A DNA stretch of 26,292 nt from a bacterium (GTDB lineage: Bacteria > UBP6 > JAFGXH01): positions 1 through 26,292 of the forward strand of contig JAMOQH010000187.1 in assembly GCA_027064085.1 (NCBI GenBank). The letters are read 5' to 3'. Each line of letters starts with the position of its first letter. Positions within the stretch are counted from its first letter, which is position 1. A program made the translations under genes and the position numbers. Positions 1 to 7,654 of the stretch are shown piece by piece. The notes under the pieces are model-generated. The model was not told the origin of the DNA, searched no databases, and saw only the letters and a list, made by a program, of their open reading frames with translations.

Positions 1-38
1 TGTCTTAATTTTTATTTATTTATCCTACATGTTATGAA

Positions 39-62
39 AAAAAATACATTTTCGTATTTTTT
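39..62. terminator. AT-rich terminator-like hairpin
   Basis: A 9-bp perfect inverted repeat (AAAAAATAC / GTATTTTTT) flanks a 6-base loop. It has T-rich sequence at its 3' side and A-rich sequence at its 5' side, so it could stop transcription in either direction. It lies just before the promoter at 66, so it would insulate the amidase gene from whatever lies left of the window. The stem has very few G-C pairs, so this is only a plausible terminator. Confidence 0.4.
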
Positions 63-65
63 CTC

Positions 66-82
66 TTGACACACTGCGTCAA
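66..82. promoter_or_regulatory. 17-bp palindrome overlapping the -35 box (candidate operator)
   Basis: The sequence TTGACACACTGCGTCAA is an inverted repeat around a central C at 74, with seven of eight positions pairing (only 71/77 mismatch). It covers the whole -35 box and part of the spacer of the promoter at 66-94. That is where a repressor would block RNA polymerase. It is relatively GC-rich compared with its surroundings. No regulator gene is adjacent, so the binding protein is unknown. Confidence 0.45.
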
Positions 83-94
83 ATACTATATAAG
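66..94 (+). promoter_or_regulatory. sigma70-type promoter of the Tae4-like lipoprotein gene
   Basis: A perfect -35 box TTGACA (66-71) is followed by a 17-bp spacer and a near-consensus -10 box TATAAG (89-94). The predicted transcription start is about 30 bases upstream of the ATG at 136. An AAGAGG ribosome binding site lies at 125-130. Confidence 0.75.
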
Positions 95-135
95 TTATTT
101 GTTTGATAAATTTATAGTCTTTTCAAGAGGTTACT

Positions 136-1650
136 ATGAGAGTTCTGTTAGCTATTGTTTTGTTTTCTTTAATTTTTATTTCCTGTGGCACTGAAGAAAA
201 CAATCTTAAAAAACCAAATTCACAGGAGTTAGAAGAAACAAGATTACCCAATAATCTTTTAAATTGTCTTAGAGGTGGCAACTGTGGTGATGAACTTAAA
301 ATAATCAATAAAAACCTTACTTTAAGAAAATTAATTAATTTTAATGATATGTGGGAAAATTATCTTGGACATGATTATTCTTTAGAGGAAGTAAAAGAGT
401 TAATTGGTGGACAACTTAATGTTGATTGGATTACTAATAGTTGTACAATTAGATTAAGTAGAGCAATGAATTATTCTAATAATAAAATTTCAAAATGGGG
501 ATTTAATAAATATGCTGGTCAATATGGTAATCCTGGTTTAATTTTAAAAGGTGGTGATAATTTAAATTATGCAATTAGAGTAAGAGAAATGGCTAAATAT
601 CTCTTAAAGTTTTATAATGCAAGACCACTTCATTTTAGTAAAAGTGAAAGAGTTAGAAATTTGTTAAAAGGAACAGAACATCTTTATGATGATGCAAATT
701 TAAGTGAAACAGAAGAATTAGAAAAGAAATTAAGACTTACTGGTAAAAAAGGTATTTTAATGTTTAATGTTGCTCTTTGGAGTGATGCTACAGGGCATTT
801 TGAAGTTTGGAATGGTGAAGAGTCAAAAGGTCATTCAAGATTTCTAGAGGCACAAGAAGTGTTTTTATGGGTGATAGAAAATAATACTTGTGAATCTCCT
901 AATATGCATTATGATGTAAATTCTGATGCATGTATTTGTAATGATGGTTATGAAGAAGTTCATGTTGGATATTGTACAGTGGTTGATTGTCCTGAAAATT
1001 CACATTGGGATAGTTTACATAAAATATGTAGTTGTGAAGATGGTTATAAAATGAATGATGAACAGACTGAATGTGAAATTGTTTTCCAAAATTCTGCAAT
1101 GACTTCGATTGATGTTAATCATGATTATATGGGAAACTGGACAGAAGAATCTGTTAATTATATTTACTGGCATGTAAATCCTAATCTTGGAGGAAACTTT
1201 AATTGTAGAGCAGGAGCAGGAACAAATAATAGAGTTTTAACCACGCTAACTCCAAGTGAAAATATAGACTCAAGAAGGGAAGTTCAGTATGATAGGAATA
1301 ATAATCCATGGTTTAAAGTTGTAACAAGAGAAGGAATAGAATGTTTTGTAAGAGCAAAAAATAGATATATTGAGCCTTCTTTATTTACTGATCATAATGG
1401 AAATTGGGAAACGGAAACTGTTCTTTATAGATATTGGAAAATTACAAATAATGTAAGTTCTTTAAATTGCCGAGCAGGTGCAGGAACAAATAATGAAATA
1501 TTAACATCTCTTGCTTCTGGTGATTACTTTTTTAGTATTGGAAAGTATGACTATGATAATAATAATAATATCTGGTTTAAAGTACAGACAAGAGAGCATA
1601 TTCAGTGTTTTGTAAGAGCAAAAGACAGATATATTGAACCTATTAAATAA
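136..1650 (+). CDS. Lipoprotein with Tae4-type peptidoglycan amidase domain, EGF-like segments and two SH3b domains
   Basis: The N-terminus is a lipoprotein signal peptide with lipobox FISC (Cys17). Residues about 65-250 match the T6SS amidase effector 4 (Tae4) family. The diagnostic features are the IIGG-like 'LIGG' segment near 89-92, the catalytic-Cys motif SCTIRLSRAMN (Cys103), 'RVREMAKYL' near 148-156, and GKKGILMF followed by SDATGHFEVWNG (His221). Known Tae4 enzymes are cysteine amidases that cut the gamma-D-Glu-mDAP bond of peptidoglycan peptides. The third catalytic residue is unclear because the short disulfide loop seen in the Salmonella enzyme is missing. Residues 252-315 form two short EGF-like Cys segments. 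Residues about 325-413 and 417-504 are two SH3b-like repeats, each with LNCRAGAGTNN-type motifs. Unlike T6SS effectors, this protein carries a lipoprotein export signal, and no Tai4-like immunity gene or T6SS gene is adjacent. It may be a self cell-wall hydrolase or a surface weapon. The start is supported by an AGAGG site. Confidence 0.8.
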   Translation: MRVLLAIVLFSLIFISCGTEENNLKKPNSQELEETRLPNNLLNCLRGGNCGDELKIINKNLTLRKLINFNDMWENYLGHDYSLEEVKELIGGQLNVDWITNSCTIRLSRAMNYSNNKISKWGFNKYAGQYGNPGLILKGGDNLNYAIRVREMAKYLLKFYNARPLHFSKSERVRNLLKGTEHLYDDANLSETEELEKKLRLTGKKGILMFNVALWSDATGHFEVWNGEESKGHSRFLEAQEVFLWVIENNTCESPNMHYDVNSDACICNDGYEEVHVGYCTVVDCPENSHWDSLHKICSCEDGYKMNDEQTECEIVFQNSAMTSIDVNHDYMGNWTEESVNYIYWHVNPNLGGNFNCRAGAGTNNRVLTTLTPSENIDSRREVQYDRNNNPWFKVVTREGIECFVRAKNRYIEPSLFTDHNGNWETETVLYRYWKITNNVSSLNCRAGAGTNNEILTSLASGDYFFSIGKYDYDNNNNIWFKVQTREHIQCFVRAKDRYIEPIK

Positions 1651-1716
1651 ATTCTTGTAAAATAGTCCTAAAATATTACATATCAAATAAATAAACTTCA
1701 TTTTAAAATACAGGTT

Positions 1717-1745
1717 TGAATGCAGGGCGTAAGCTCTGCGATTCA
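1717..1745 (+). other. GC-rich intergenic hairpin with GNRA-type loop
   Basis: A 12-bp stem (TGAAT plus GCAGGGC pairing with GCTCTGC plus ATTCA, one G-T wobble and one bulged G at 1740) closes a GTAA tetraloop at 1729-1732. It stands out in a very AT-rich intergenic stretch. No T-run follows it on the plus strand, so it is not a standard terminator for the upstream gene. It could be a structured RNA element, an mRNA 3' end stabiliser or a REP-like unit. No other copy was noticed in the window. Confidence 0.45.
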
Positions 1746-1784
1746 GGAGTAAAAAAAGCATAAAAAAAATTCAAAAATCAATAA

Positions 1785-1813
1785 TTGATAATTATATGTA
1801 TATCTGTTATAAT
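1785..1813 (+). promoter_or_regulatory. Extended -10 consensus promoter of the lipoprotein-ychF-mnmM operon
   Basis: TTGATA (1785-1790), a 17-bp spacer and a perfect TATAAT (1808-1813) preceded by TGT form an extended -10 element. The predicted start is near 1820. A direct repeat GGATTAATT (1820-1828 and 1831-1839) occupies the short leader right up to the ATG at 1840. The GGA of its second copy is the only ribosome-binding-like sequence present. Confidence 0.75.
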
Positions 1814-1839
1814 GCACGCGGATTAATTTTGGATTAATT

Positions 1840-2979
1840 ATGAAAATAATAATTATAGTGCTTATTTCTTTATTTTTTATATCATGTGCAAGTGAACAAC
1901 TCAGTGACCCCACCCCTAAAGATAAATTGATATATCCTGTTACTCTTTCTATAAGTAAAGATGGTAATAGGCTTTTTGTTGCAAATTCTAATTTTGATTT
2001 AAGATATAGAGGTGCTTCTATCGTAGTAATTGATTTAGAAACTCAAAAAATAATACCTGAGGAAACAAAAACTTTAGATTCTTTTTTATCTGATATGGAA
2101 ATAGATAAAGATGAAAATTTACTTTTTGTTGTAAGTAAAGATAGTGGTAAATTATATGCTTATAATATATCTGAAACATCTCCTTATTTGTCTTGTAATG
2201 AGTATGAAAATGGTAGTTGTAATGTGAATAATATTTTACAATTAAGTTTTGATTCCCCTGCATCTATGACTATTGATAGAACTAGAAAATTAATATATAT
2301 TGCTCATAAAAGTGGAGCTAATGTTTCTATTGTGAAATATGAAAAAAAAGATGGCATTTTAAGTTTAAGATTACTTAAATCTCTCACTGTTAAAGACCTT
2401 ACGGGTAGAGCATCTGATATTGAATATAATAAAAATTTAGATAGAGTTTTTATTACAAGTGATTATACAAAGTATGTTATAGCCTTTAAACCTTTAATGG
2501 ATTATTATGGTAATATAAATAAAGTGAAGTATTTTCCTTTAATTAAAGTTACAAATAGGGCATTATTGTTAAATTCCTACTCTCAGGTAGAAGATATTTC
2601 ATTTTTTGAAGATAAAATGTTCTTATCTATATCAAATCCATCGTCAATATCAATATTAACTAAACAAAAATCTGATAATGGAGATGTTTTTTCTTTTGAT
2701 AAGTCTATTTATACTGATTATTTTCCAGTTAGAACATTATGTACTGATAATGGTGTTTGTTTAAGTTCTTTATATGAGTCAAGAAAACTCGCAGTCCTAG
2801 ATATTAGTAAGGGCTTGTTATTGAATAATCTTAATATAGAGAAAAGAGGATATGATATGGCTTATTCAAGTATTAAAAAAGAAATATATATAACTCTTTT
2901 TGTTGATAATTCTATTATGATTTTAGATGTAGATCCTAATAGTTCAACATTTTTACAAATTAAAAATTTAATTTATTAA
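1840..2979 (+). CDS. Lipoprotein with YVTN/YncE-like beta-propeller
   Basis: The signal peptide ends in lipobox FISC (Cys16). The mature protein repeats short blade-like motifs such as 'SKDGNRLFVANS', 'DKDENLLFVVSKDSGKLYAYN' and 'RTRKLIYIAHKSG'. This pattern fits YVTN/lactonase-type beta-propellers, probably around seven blades in about 360 residues. No catalytic residues are recognisable, so a binding or scaffolding role at the periplasm or cell surface is more likely than an enzyme. It is the first gene of a packed operon, and the next gene begins 19 bases after its stop. The AT-rich codon use matches its neighbours. Exact ligand and function are not known. Confidence 0.7.
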   Translation: MKIIIIVLISLFFISCASEQLSDPTPKDKLIYPVTLSISKDGNRLFVANSNFDLRYRGASIVVIDLETQKIIPEETKTLDSFLSDMEIDKDENLLFVVSKDSGKLYAYNISETSPYLSCNEYENGSCNVNNILQLSFDSPASMTIDRTRKLIYIAHKSGANVSIVKYEKKDGILSLRLLKSLTVKDLTGRASDIEYNKNLDRVFITSDYTKYVIAFKPLMDYYGNINKVKYFPLIKVTNRALLLNSYSQVEDISFFEDKMFLSISNPSSISILTKQKSDNGDVFSFDKSIYTDYFPVRTLCTDNGVCLSSLYESRKLAVLDISKGLLLNNLNIEKRGYDMAYSSIKKEIYITLFVDNSIMILDVDPNSSTFLQIKNLIY

Positions 2980-2998
2980 ACTTATGTATAGAGAAATT

Positions 2999-5071
2999 AT
3001 GATAAAATTTAAAAAATATTTGCTAGGATTATTATTATTGGTCTTTATTGCATCAAGCTTTGCATGTGATCAAACTCAAGATATTGAAGTTGGATATTTT
3101 AAAAAACCTATTGATATTGTATCAATTAACAATGCTGATAACTCAGCTTTATTAATTTTAGATAATAAAGCAAATCAATTATTTTTATATAATCTAAAAG
3201 ATAAGTGCTTTGTTGACTTTTCTAAAAAAATACCATTAAGAAATGGTTTGATTTTACCCAAATATCCTTATAAAGTTGTAACATCAAGTGATAATAAAAA
3301 GGCTGTGGTTGTATCTTCAAATGGTGTTTTGTCTATAATTAATTTAAAACCATATTTTGATTTTTACCAAAAAGATTGTAAACAGACAACAATTCCTTTT
3401 ATTGAATATTCTAAGCAATTAAAAGAATTGCCAAGTGATATTATAATTAGAAAATCAACAGGCTTTAGCTATGAGCTACTCCTTGTTAATAAAACAGCTA
3501 GAAAAGTAGAATTTTATAATTATGATGGAAATGATTTTACTCTTTCACATAATAAAACTTACAATGAGAAAATTAATTATTTATATTATAGTAACAATAA
3601 CTATTATATAAGCTTAAAAAATCAAAAAAGTATAATAAAAATAGCAAGTGATGGGGCTGAAACTATTATTGATCTTACTGACATTTCCATTAATTATGCT
3701 AATATAGATAAATTTATAGTAACAGATGAAAAAATATATATATACAGTCAATATGAAAATATTTTTTTAATATGGGATAGAGTAGAAAATAAGTATATTG
3801 AAATCCCTGCTTCCTATAATCCTCTTGACTCAGAAAGTGATGAACACTCCAAATCATTAAAATTATCTTACAATTTAAACTCTATGTCTTTATATAAACA
3901 AGAGTATAATATTGCTGATGATAAACTTTTAAATGATTTAGGGTATTTAAAAGAAAACCAATTACTTGAGGGAAATTATATTTTATTAACAGATGTTGGG
4001 GGATATTTTTATTTCTTAACATTAGATACTGATAAAAAATTAATTACAGAATTCTTTGAAGATGATTTTGATAGTTTAAATGATTATAAAGATACGCTTG
4101 ATAAAAGATTTTTAAAGTATCATATTCCATTACAAACAGATTATAAAGCTGAAATCATATCTGTAATTCAATCTGATTATTGTACTCAATTTAATAAACA
4201 TGAAGCTAACCAATGTTTTTCTGTTGTAAATGAAGATGAAAATTCAACAGATAACAGATACATAATACTAAAAGATAAAGTGAAAGATAGAGAATATGAT
4301 CTTGCAAATAATTATTTTAAATTTACATTTGAAGCAGGATTAGAAAATTTTATTTCAGATGATGGTAGCTTTATTTCAAACAATAAATTATTCTCTAGCT
4401 CTATAGATTTTTCAAAATTAACAATTGAGTCTCAAAATTTACAATTAGAGATTATTTCAGAGCTTCCTGAAAGTAAAATAGATGATGTGAAGTGTGAAAA
4501 GTATAAAACAAATGAGGAAGAATTAAAAGAAGGTGAAACAAATAGAAAATATTTTAGATTAGTTCCTATTGGTGTAATAGATGGTCATGAGTTAACCCTT
4601 GATGTTAGCAATGATCCGAATTTATCATATTGTTATGATGAAGCTATTGCGTTTCAGGTAAGAGTTAAAAATTTATTTTTGGTAACAACAACACAGAATG
4701 GTGAAATTGGAACTACTTCATATTGTACTAATAATAAAGAGATTAATCCTTTTTGTAATGGTGAAGATACCGAATTATGCCCTATAGAATGCGAAAATGC
4801 TCCTTTTTATGAAAATGATTTGTTTAAAGTGAAAATTTTTTCAGATAAGGGGGATATGAGTATTGATAGTTATATTTCTTTTTCTTTAGGTGTAACATCT
4901 ATAATGTCAAGATATCGTAGTTCAATAATATCTCCATTAAAAGCAACAATATTTAAAAATACTGATACTAACCAAAGTAAGAATGGCATTGCAATTGTTG
5001 ATTCTTATGGAAATGACATATTTGTAGTAGATACAAATTCTTTTAGTGAAATGTTAACAATTATTCAATAA
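2999..5071 (+). CDS. Large lipoprotein, N-terminal propeller-like region, function unknown
   Basis: I place the start at the ATG at 2999. It is preceded by a GAGA ribosome-binding-like sequence and gives a standard lipoprotein signal ending in SSFAC (Cys23, 690 residues). A longer reading from the ATG at 2984 has no such site. Residues about 30-370 contain propeller-like strands ('SALLILDNKANQLFLYNL', 'KKAVVVSSNGVLSIINL') and resemble the preceding gene product in style. The C-terminal third has paired cysteines (CTNNKE...CNGEDTELCPIEC) and hydrophobic beta strands. It lies between another propeller lipoprotein and ychF, 13 bases before the latter. The two lipoproteins may form a complex, but that is inferred only from adjacency and similar architecture. 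I do not recognise a named family. Confidence 0.65.
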   Translation: MIKFKKYLLGLLLLVFIASSFACDQTQDIEVGYFKKPIDIVSINNADNSALLILDNKANQLFLYNLKDKCFVDFSKKIPLRNGLILPKYPYKVVTSSDNKKAVVVSSNGVLSIINLKPYFDFYQKDCKQTTIPFIEYSKQLKELPSDIIIRKSTGFSYELLLVNKTARKVEFYNYDGNDFTLSHNKTYNEKINYLYYSNNNYYISLKNQKSIIKIASDGAETIIDLTDISINYANIDKFIVTDEKIYIYSQYENIFLIWDRVENKYIEIPASYNPLDSESDEHSKSLKLSYNLNSMSLYKQEYNIADDKLLNDLGYLKENQLLEGNYILLTDVGGYFYFLTLDTDKKLITEFFEDDFDSLNDYKDTLDKRFLKYHIPLQTDYKAEIISVIQSDYCTQFNKHEANQCFSVVNEDENSTDNRYIILKDKVKDREYDLANNYFKFTFEAGLENFISDDGSFISNNKLFSSSIDFSKLTIESQNLQLEIISELPESKIDDVKCEKYKTNEEELKEGETNRKYFRLVPIGVIDGHELTLDVSNDPNLSYCYDEAIAFQVRVKNLFLVTTTQNGEIGTTSYCTNNKEINPFCNGEDTELCPIECENAPFYENDLFKVKIFSDKGDMSIDSYISFSLGVTSIMSRYRSSIISPLKATIFKNTDTNQSKNGIAIVDSYGNDIFVVDTNSFSEMLTIIQ

Positions 5072-5084
5072 ATAAGGATGTAAT

Positions 5085-6182
5085 ATGGGTTTTAATGCTG
5101 GAATTATAGGATTACCTAATGTTGGTAAAACAACAATTTTTAATGCAATTACAGGTGCTGATGCAGAAGTAACAATTTATGGGTTTTCTACAACAAAAAC
5201 TGATTCAAGAACAGTATTTGTTCCTGATAATAGAATAGAAGAAATTCAGAAAGTTGTAGAAGCAGATAAGTTGGTTTATACAACTATGGAAATTGTTGAT
5301 GTTCCCGCTCTTGCACAAGGAGCATCAAAGGGTGAAGGTCTTGGAAATAGATTTTTATCTGATATTCAAAAACTAGATGCTTTACTTCATGTAGTTAGGT
5401 GTTTTGAAGATGAAAATATTATACACATTGATGATAAAATAGACCCCATTAGAGATGTAGAAATTGTAAACGGAGAATTGATACTTGCTGATTTGGAAGC
5501 TGTTACTGGTCAAATTGACAGATTACAGAAAAAAGTAAGAGCTCATGATAAAGAAGCAATAAAAAAAACTGAAGTTTTAAGTAAGTGTCAAGAACACCTT
5601 TTTGAAGAGAAACCTATTTCTGAGCTAGATTTATCTGAAGAAGAAAAGTATGCAATTAGGGATACAAGTTTATTAACTTTTAAGCCAATGTTATATGTTG
5701 CAAATATTCCAGAAGATGCTATTAGTGAAGATAATAAATATGTAAAAGCATTAGAAGAATATGCTAAAAAAGAAGGAAAAACATTAATTAAAATAAGTGG
5801 CCAAATTGAAGCGGATATTGCAGCAATTGAAGATGAAGAAGAAAAACAGGAATTTCTTGATGAAATGGGATTAAAAGAACCAGGGCTTTATCAACTTTTG
5901 AGAGAAGGATATGCTTTGCTTGACTTGATTACTTTTTTTACTGTAGGTGGTAAGGAAAACAGAGCCTGGACAATAAAAAATAATTCAACAGCGTGGGTTG
6001 CTGCTGGTAAAATTCATTCTGATATACAAAGAGGTTTTATTAGAGCTGAAGTTTACCATTATGAAGATTTAATAAAATTTAAGTCCGAGCCTGCAATTAA
6101 GGATAACGGTAAGTTTAGACTTGAAGGAAAAGATTATATTGTGAAAGATGGGGATATTTTACATTTTAGATTTAATGTATAA
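5085..6182 (+). CDS. ychF: Redox-associated ATPase/GTPase YchF (OLA1 family)
   Basis: This is a full-length 365-residue member of the YchF/Obg-like ATPase family of cytosolic, ribosome-associated P-loop proteins. The G1 loop is GLPNVGKTT (residues 8-16), the switch-II region is DVPALAQGASKGEGLGN, and the G4-equivalent reads 'YVANIPED' rather than NKxD. That change fits the ATP preference known for YchF. A coiled-coil insert lies around residues 125-180 and a C-terminal TGS domain ends in 'VKDGDILHFRFNV'. The start is supported by AAGGA about 8 bases upstream. It sits in an operon behind two lipoprotein genes, which is unusual company for this housekeeping gene. Confidence 0.95.
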   Translation: MGFNAGIIGLPNVGKTTIFNAITGADAEVTIYGFSTTKTDSRTVFVPDNRIEEIQKVVEADKLVYTTMEIVDVPALAQGASKGEGLGNRFLSDIQKLDALLHVVRCFEDENIIHIDDKIDPIRDVEIVNGELILADLEAVTGQIDRLQKKVRAHDKEAIKKTEVLSKCQEHLFEEKPISELDLSEEEKYAIRDTSLLTFKPMLYVANIPEDAISEDNKYVKALEEYAKKEGKTLIKISGQIEADIAAIEDEEEKQEFLDEMGLKEPGLYQLLREGYALLDLITFFTVGGKENRAWTIKNNSTAWVAAGKIHSDIQRGFIRAEVYHYEDLIKFKSEPAIKDNGKFRLEGKDYIVKDGDILHFRFNV

Positions 6183-6202
6183 ATTCACAATAGGAGAAAA
6201 TT

Positions 6203-7051
6203 ATGAAAAGAATACTTATATTGGATACAAAAAGTCATCAATATGATGTTAGAGAAGCTCTTAGTGAAGTTGGGAGTTTTTTAATTGATAATACTGATTC
6301 TGTAGATGAATTTAGATTAAAACTATATGAAAATGATCCTGATTTAATCTTATATTATACTAATTCAAATATAAGTATTCATGATATAATAGAATTAATG
6401 TTTAATACAGACTATGTAAGTACTCCTGTTTTGTTTTTTAAAGATAATGAAATTAATGAGTTCTATAAACACAACTTGCTACTTGGACCTTTTAATATAA
6501 ATGAGGAATCATTTTCTTCAATAATAAATATAGGATTAAAGTATAAGGAAATTTACTCCAGTTATAAGGAATTAGAAGAAAAAGTTGTATCTTTAGAAGA
6601 AGGTTGTAATAGTAACGAAACAGGATTTCATAATTTTTCTTATTTTAGTGCACAGGTTATTCAAGAGTTTAAAAAAGCAAAAAGATTTAATCATCCTTTG
6701 TCATTAGTTATAATACAAATTGATTCAGAAGAAAGATTAAAGGACGAATATCCTAAAGATATAGTGGAAAAATTCATGAAATCTATTGTTAATTCAATTA
6801 AACAGGCAATAAGAGATACTGATATACCTACTTCTTATGATGGTAATAAGGTTTTGATTTTAATGCCTCTAACAGATGAAACTGGTATTGAATTAGCAAT
6901 AAATAGGCTTAAATCAAATATAGAAAAAACGGTGTATAAAGATAATGGTTTAGAAATAAAAACAACTGCAACAATAGGTAGTGCTACTATGAATGATGAA
7001 ACCTCAAAGTTTTCAGAAATGGTAAAAAAAGCAATGGCGACATTTAAATAA
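6203..7051 (+). CDS. Degenerate receiver plus degenerate GGDEF domain protein
   Basis: Residues 1-110 resemble a response-regulator receiver but have lost the conserved chemistry. The N-terminal acidic pair is reduced to 'LDTK', the phospho-acceptor Asp position in 'LILYYTNSN' has none, and the usual Lys-Pro is Gly-Pro ('LLGPFN', residue 95). A coil (about 113-134) links to residues 140-282, which follow a GGDEF fold ('PLSLVIIQID', 'RDTDIPTSY', 'IKTTATIGSATM'). The signature itself reads YDGNKV instead of GGDEF. It therefore should neither accept phosphate normally nor make cyclic di-GMP, and may act as a protein-binding or effector module. A strong AGGAG site precedes the ATG. It ends directly against the next gene (TAA then ATG), implying translational coupling. 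Confidence 0.75.
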   Translation: MKRILILDTKSHQYDVREALSEVGSFLIDNTDSVDEFRLKLYENDPDLILYYTNSNISIHDIIELMFNTDYVSTPVLFFKDNEINEFYKHNLLLGPFNINEESFSSIINIGLKYKEIYSSYKELEEKVVSLEEGCNSNETGFHNFSYFSAQVIQEFKKAKRFNHPLSLVIIQIDSEERLKDEYPKDIVEKFMKSIVNSIKQAIRDTDIPTSYDGNKVLILMPLTDETGIELAINRLKSNIEKTVYKDNGLEIKTTATIGSATMNDETSKFSEMVKKAMATFK

Positions 7052-7588
7052 ATGAGTGTAATTCTTGATTTATCAAAATTATTAATTGATAGATATATAA
7101 ACAAAGATAGTTTTGTTATAGATGCTACATGTGGAAATGGATACGATACAAATTATTTAGCTAGTAAAATAAAAAAAGTTTATACTTTTGATATTCAAAA
7201 AAAAGCAATTGAGAATGCAAAAATTTTAAATAAAAATTTTAATAACATTTTATATTTTTATGATGGTCATGAACATATTGATAAATATATAAAAACTCAT
7301 CTTGACTTGGTGGTATTTAACCTCGGTTATTTGCCTAATTCAGATAAGAGTATTACAACTAATTTTAATACAACAAAGCAGGCGATAGAGCAGTCTTTCG
7401 GTTTATTAAACAGAAAAAAAGCAATAATTATTATCGTTTATCATGGTCATGAGGCTGGGGAATTAGAGGCAAAACAATTATCTGAATATTTATCAAGTAT
7501 AGATAAAAATGAAGCAGATATTTTTGAGCATAAACTAATCAATAAACCCAATACTCCACCTTTTATATATGAAATTATAAAAAGATAG
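7052..7588 (+). CDS. mnmM: MnmM/YtqB-type SAM-dependent tRNA methyltransferase
   Basis: The 178-residue protein matches the YtqB (putative rRNA methylase) family. The SAM motif is VIDATCGNGYDTNYLA (residues about 24-39), followed by 'FDIQKKAIENA', the family signature FNLGYLPNSDKSITTN (about 89-104) and VYHGHEAGELEAKQL (about 129-143). In Bacillus subtilis and related bacteria YtqB is MnmM, which methylates 5-aminomethyl-(2-thio)uridine at tRNA position 34. The ATG immediately follows the stop of the preceding gene with no good ribosome binding site of its own, so translation is probably coupled. The window also encodes MnmA, which makes the 2-thio group on the same nucleotide. Family assignment is firm; the exact substrate is inferred. 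Confidence 0.85.
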   Translation: MSVILDLSKLLIDRYINKDSFVIDATCGNGYDTNYLASKIKKVYTFDIQKKAIENAKILNKNFNNILYFYDGHEHIDKYIKTHLDLVVFNLGYLPNSDKSITTNFNTTKQAIEQSFGLLNRKKAIIIIVYHGHEAGELEAKQLSEYLSSIDKNEADIFEHKLINKPNTPPFIYEIIKR

Positions 7589-7598
7589 TTATTCATAT

Positions 7599-7627
7599 TT
7601 GACAATATCTCATTTTAATAGTATATA
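7599..7627 (+). promoter_or_regulatory. sigma70-type promoter of the small barrel gene
   Basis: A perfect TTGACA (7599-7604), a 17-bp spacer and TATATA (7622-7627) lie between the mnmM stop and the next ATG. The predicted start is about 20 bases before the ATG at 7655. Confidence 0.7.
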
Positions 7628-7654
7628 TAGTTTTTGTTATTTATAGGAGTTTTT

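Noticed and set aside
899-1099. Minus-strand open frame inside the amidase gene
   Set aside because: It is His/Asn/Tyr-rich, as expected from the reverse of this AT-rich coding sequence, and lacks a ribosome binding site or domain.
1722-1739. tRNA or terminator at the GC-rich hairpin
   Set aside because: There is no cloverleaf, no T-loop consensus and no T-run after the stem.
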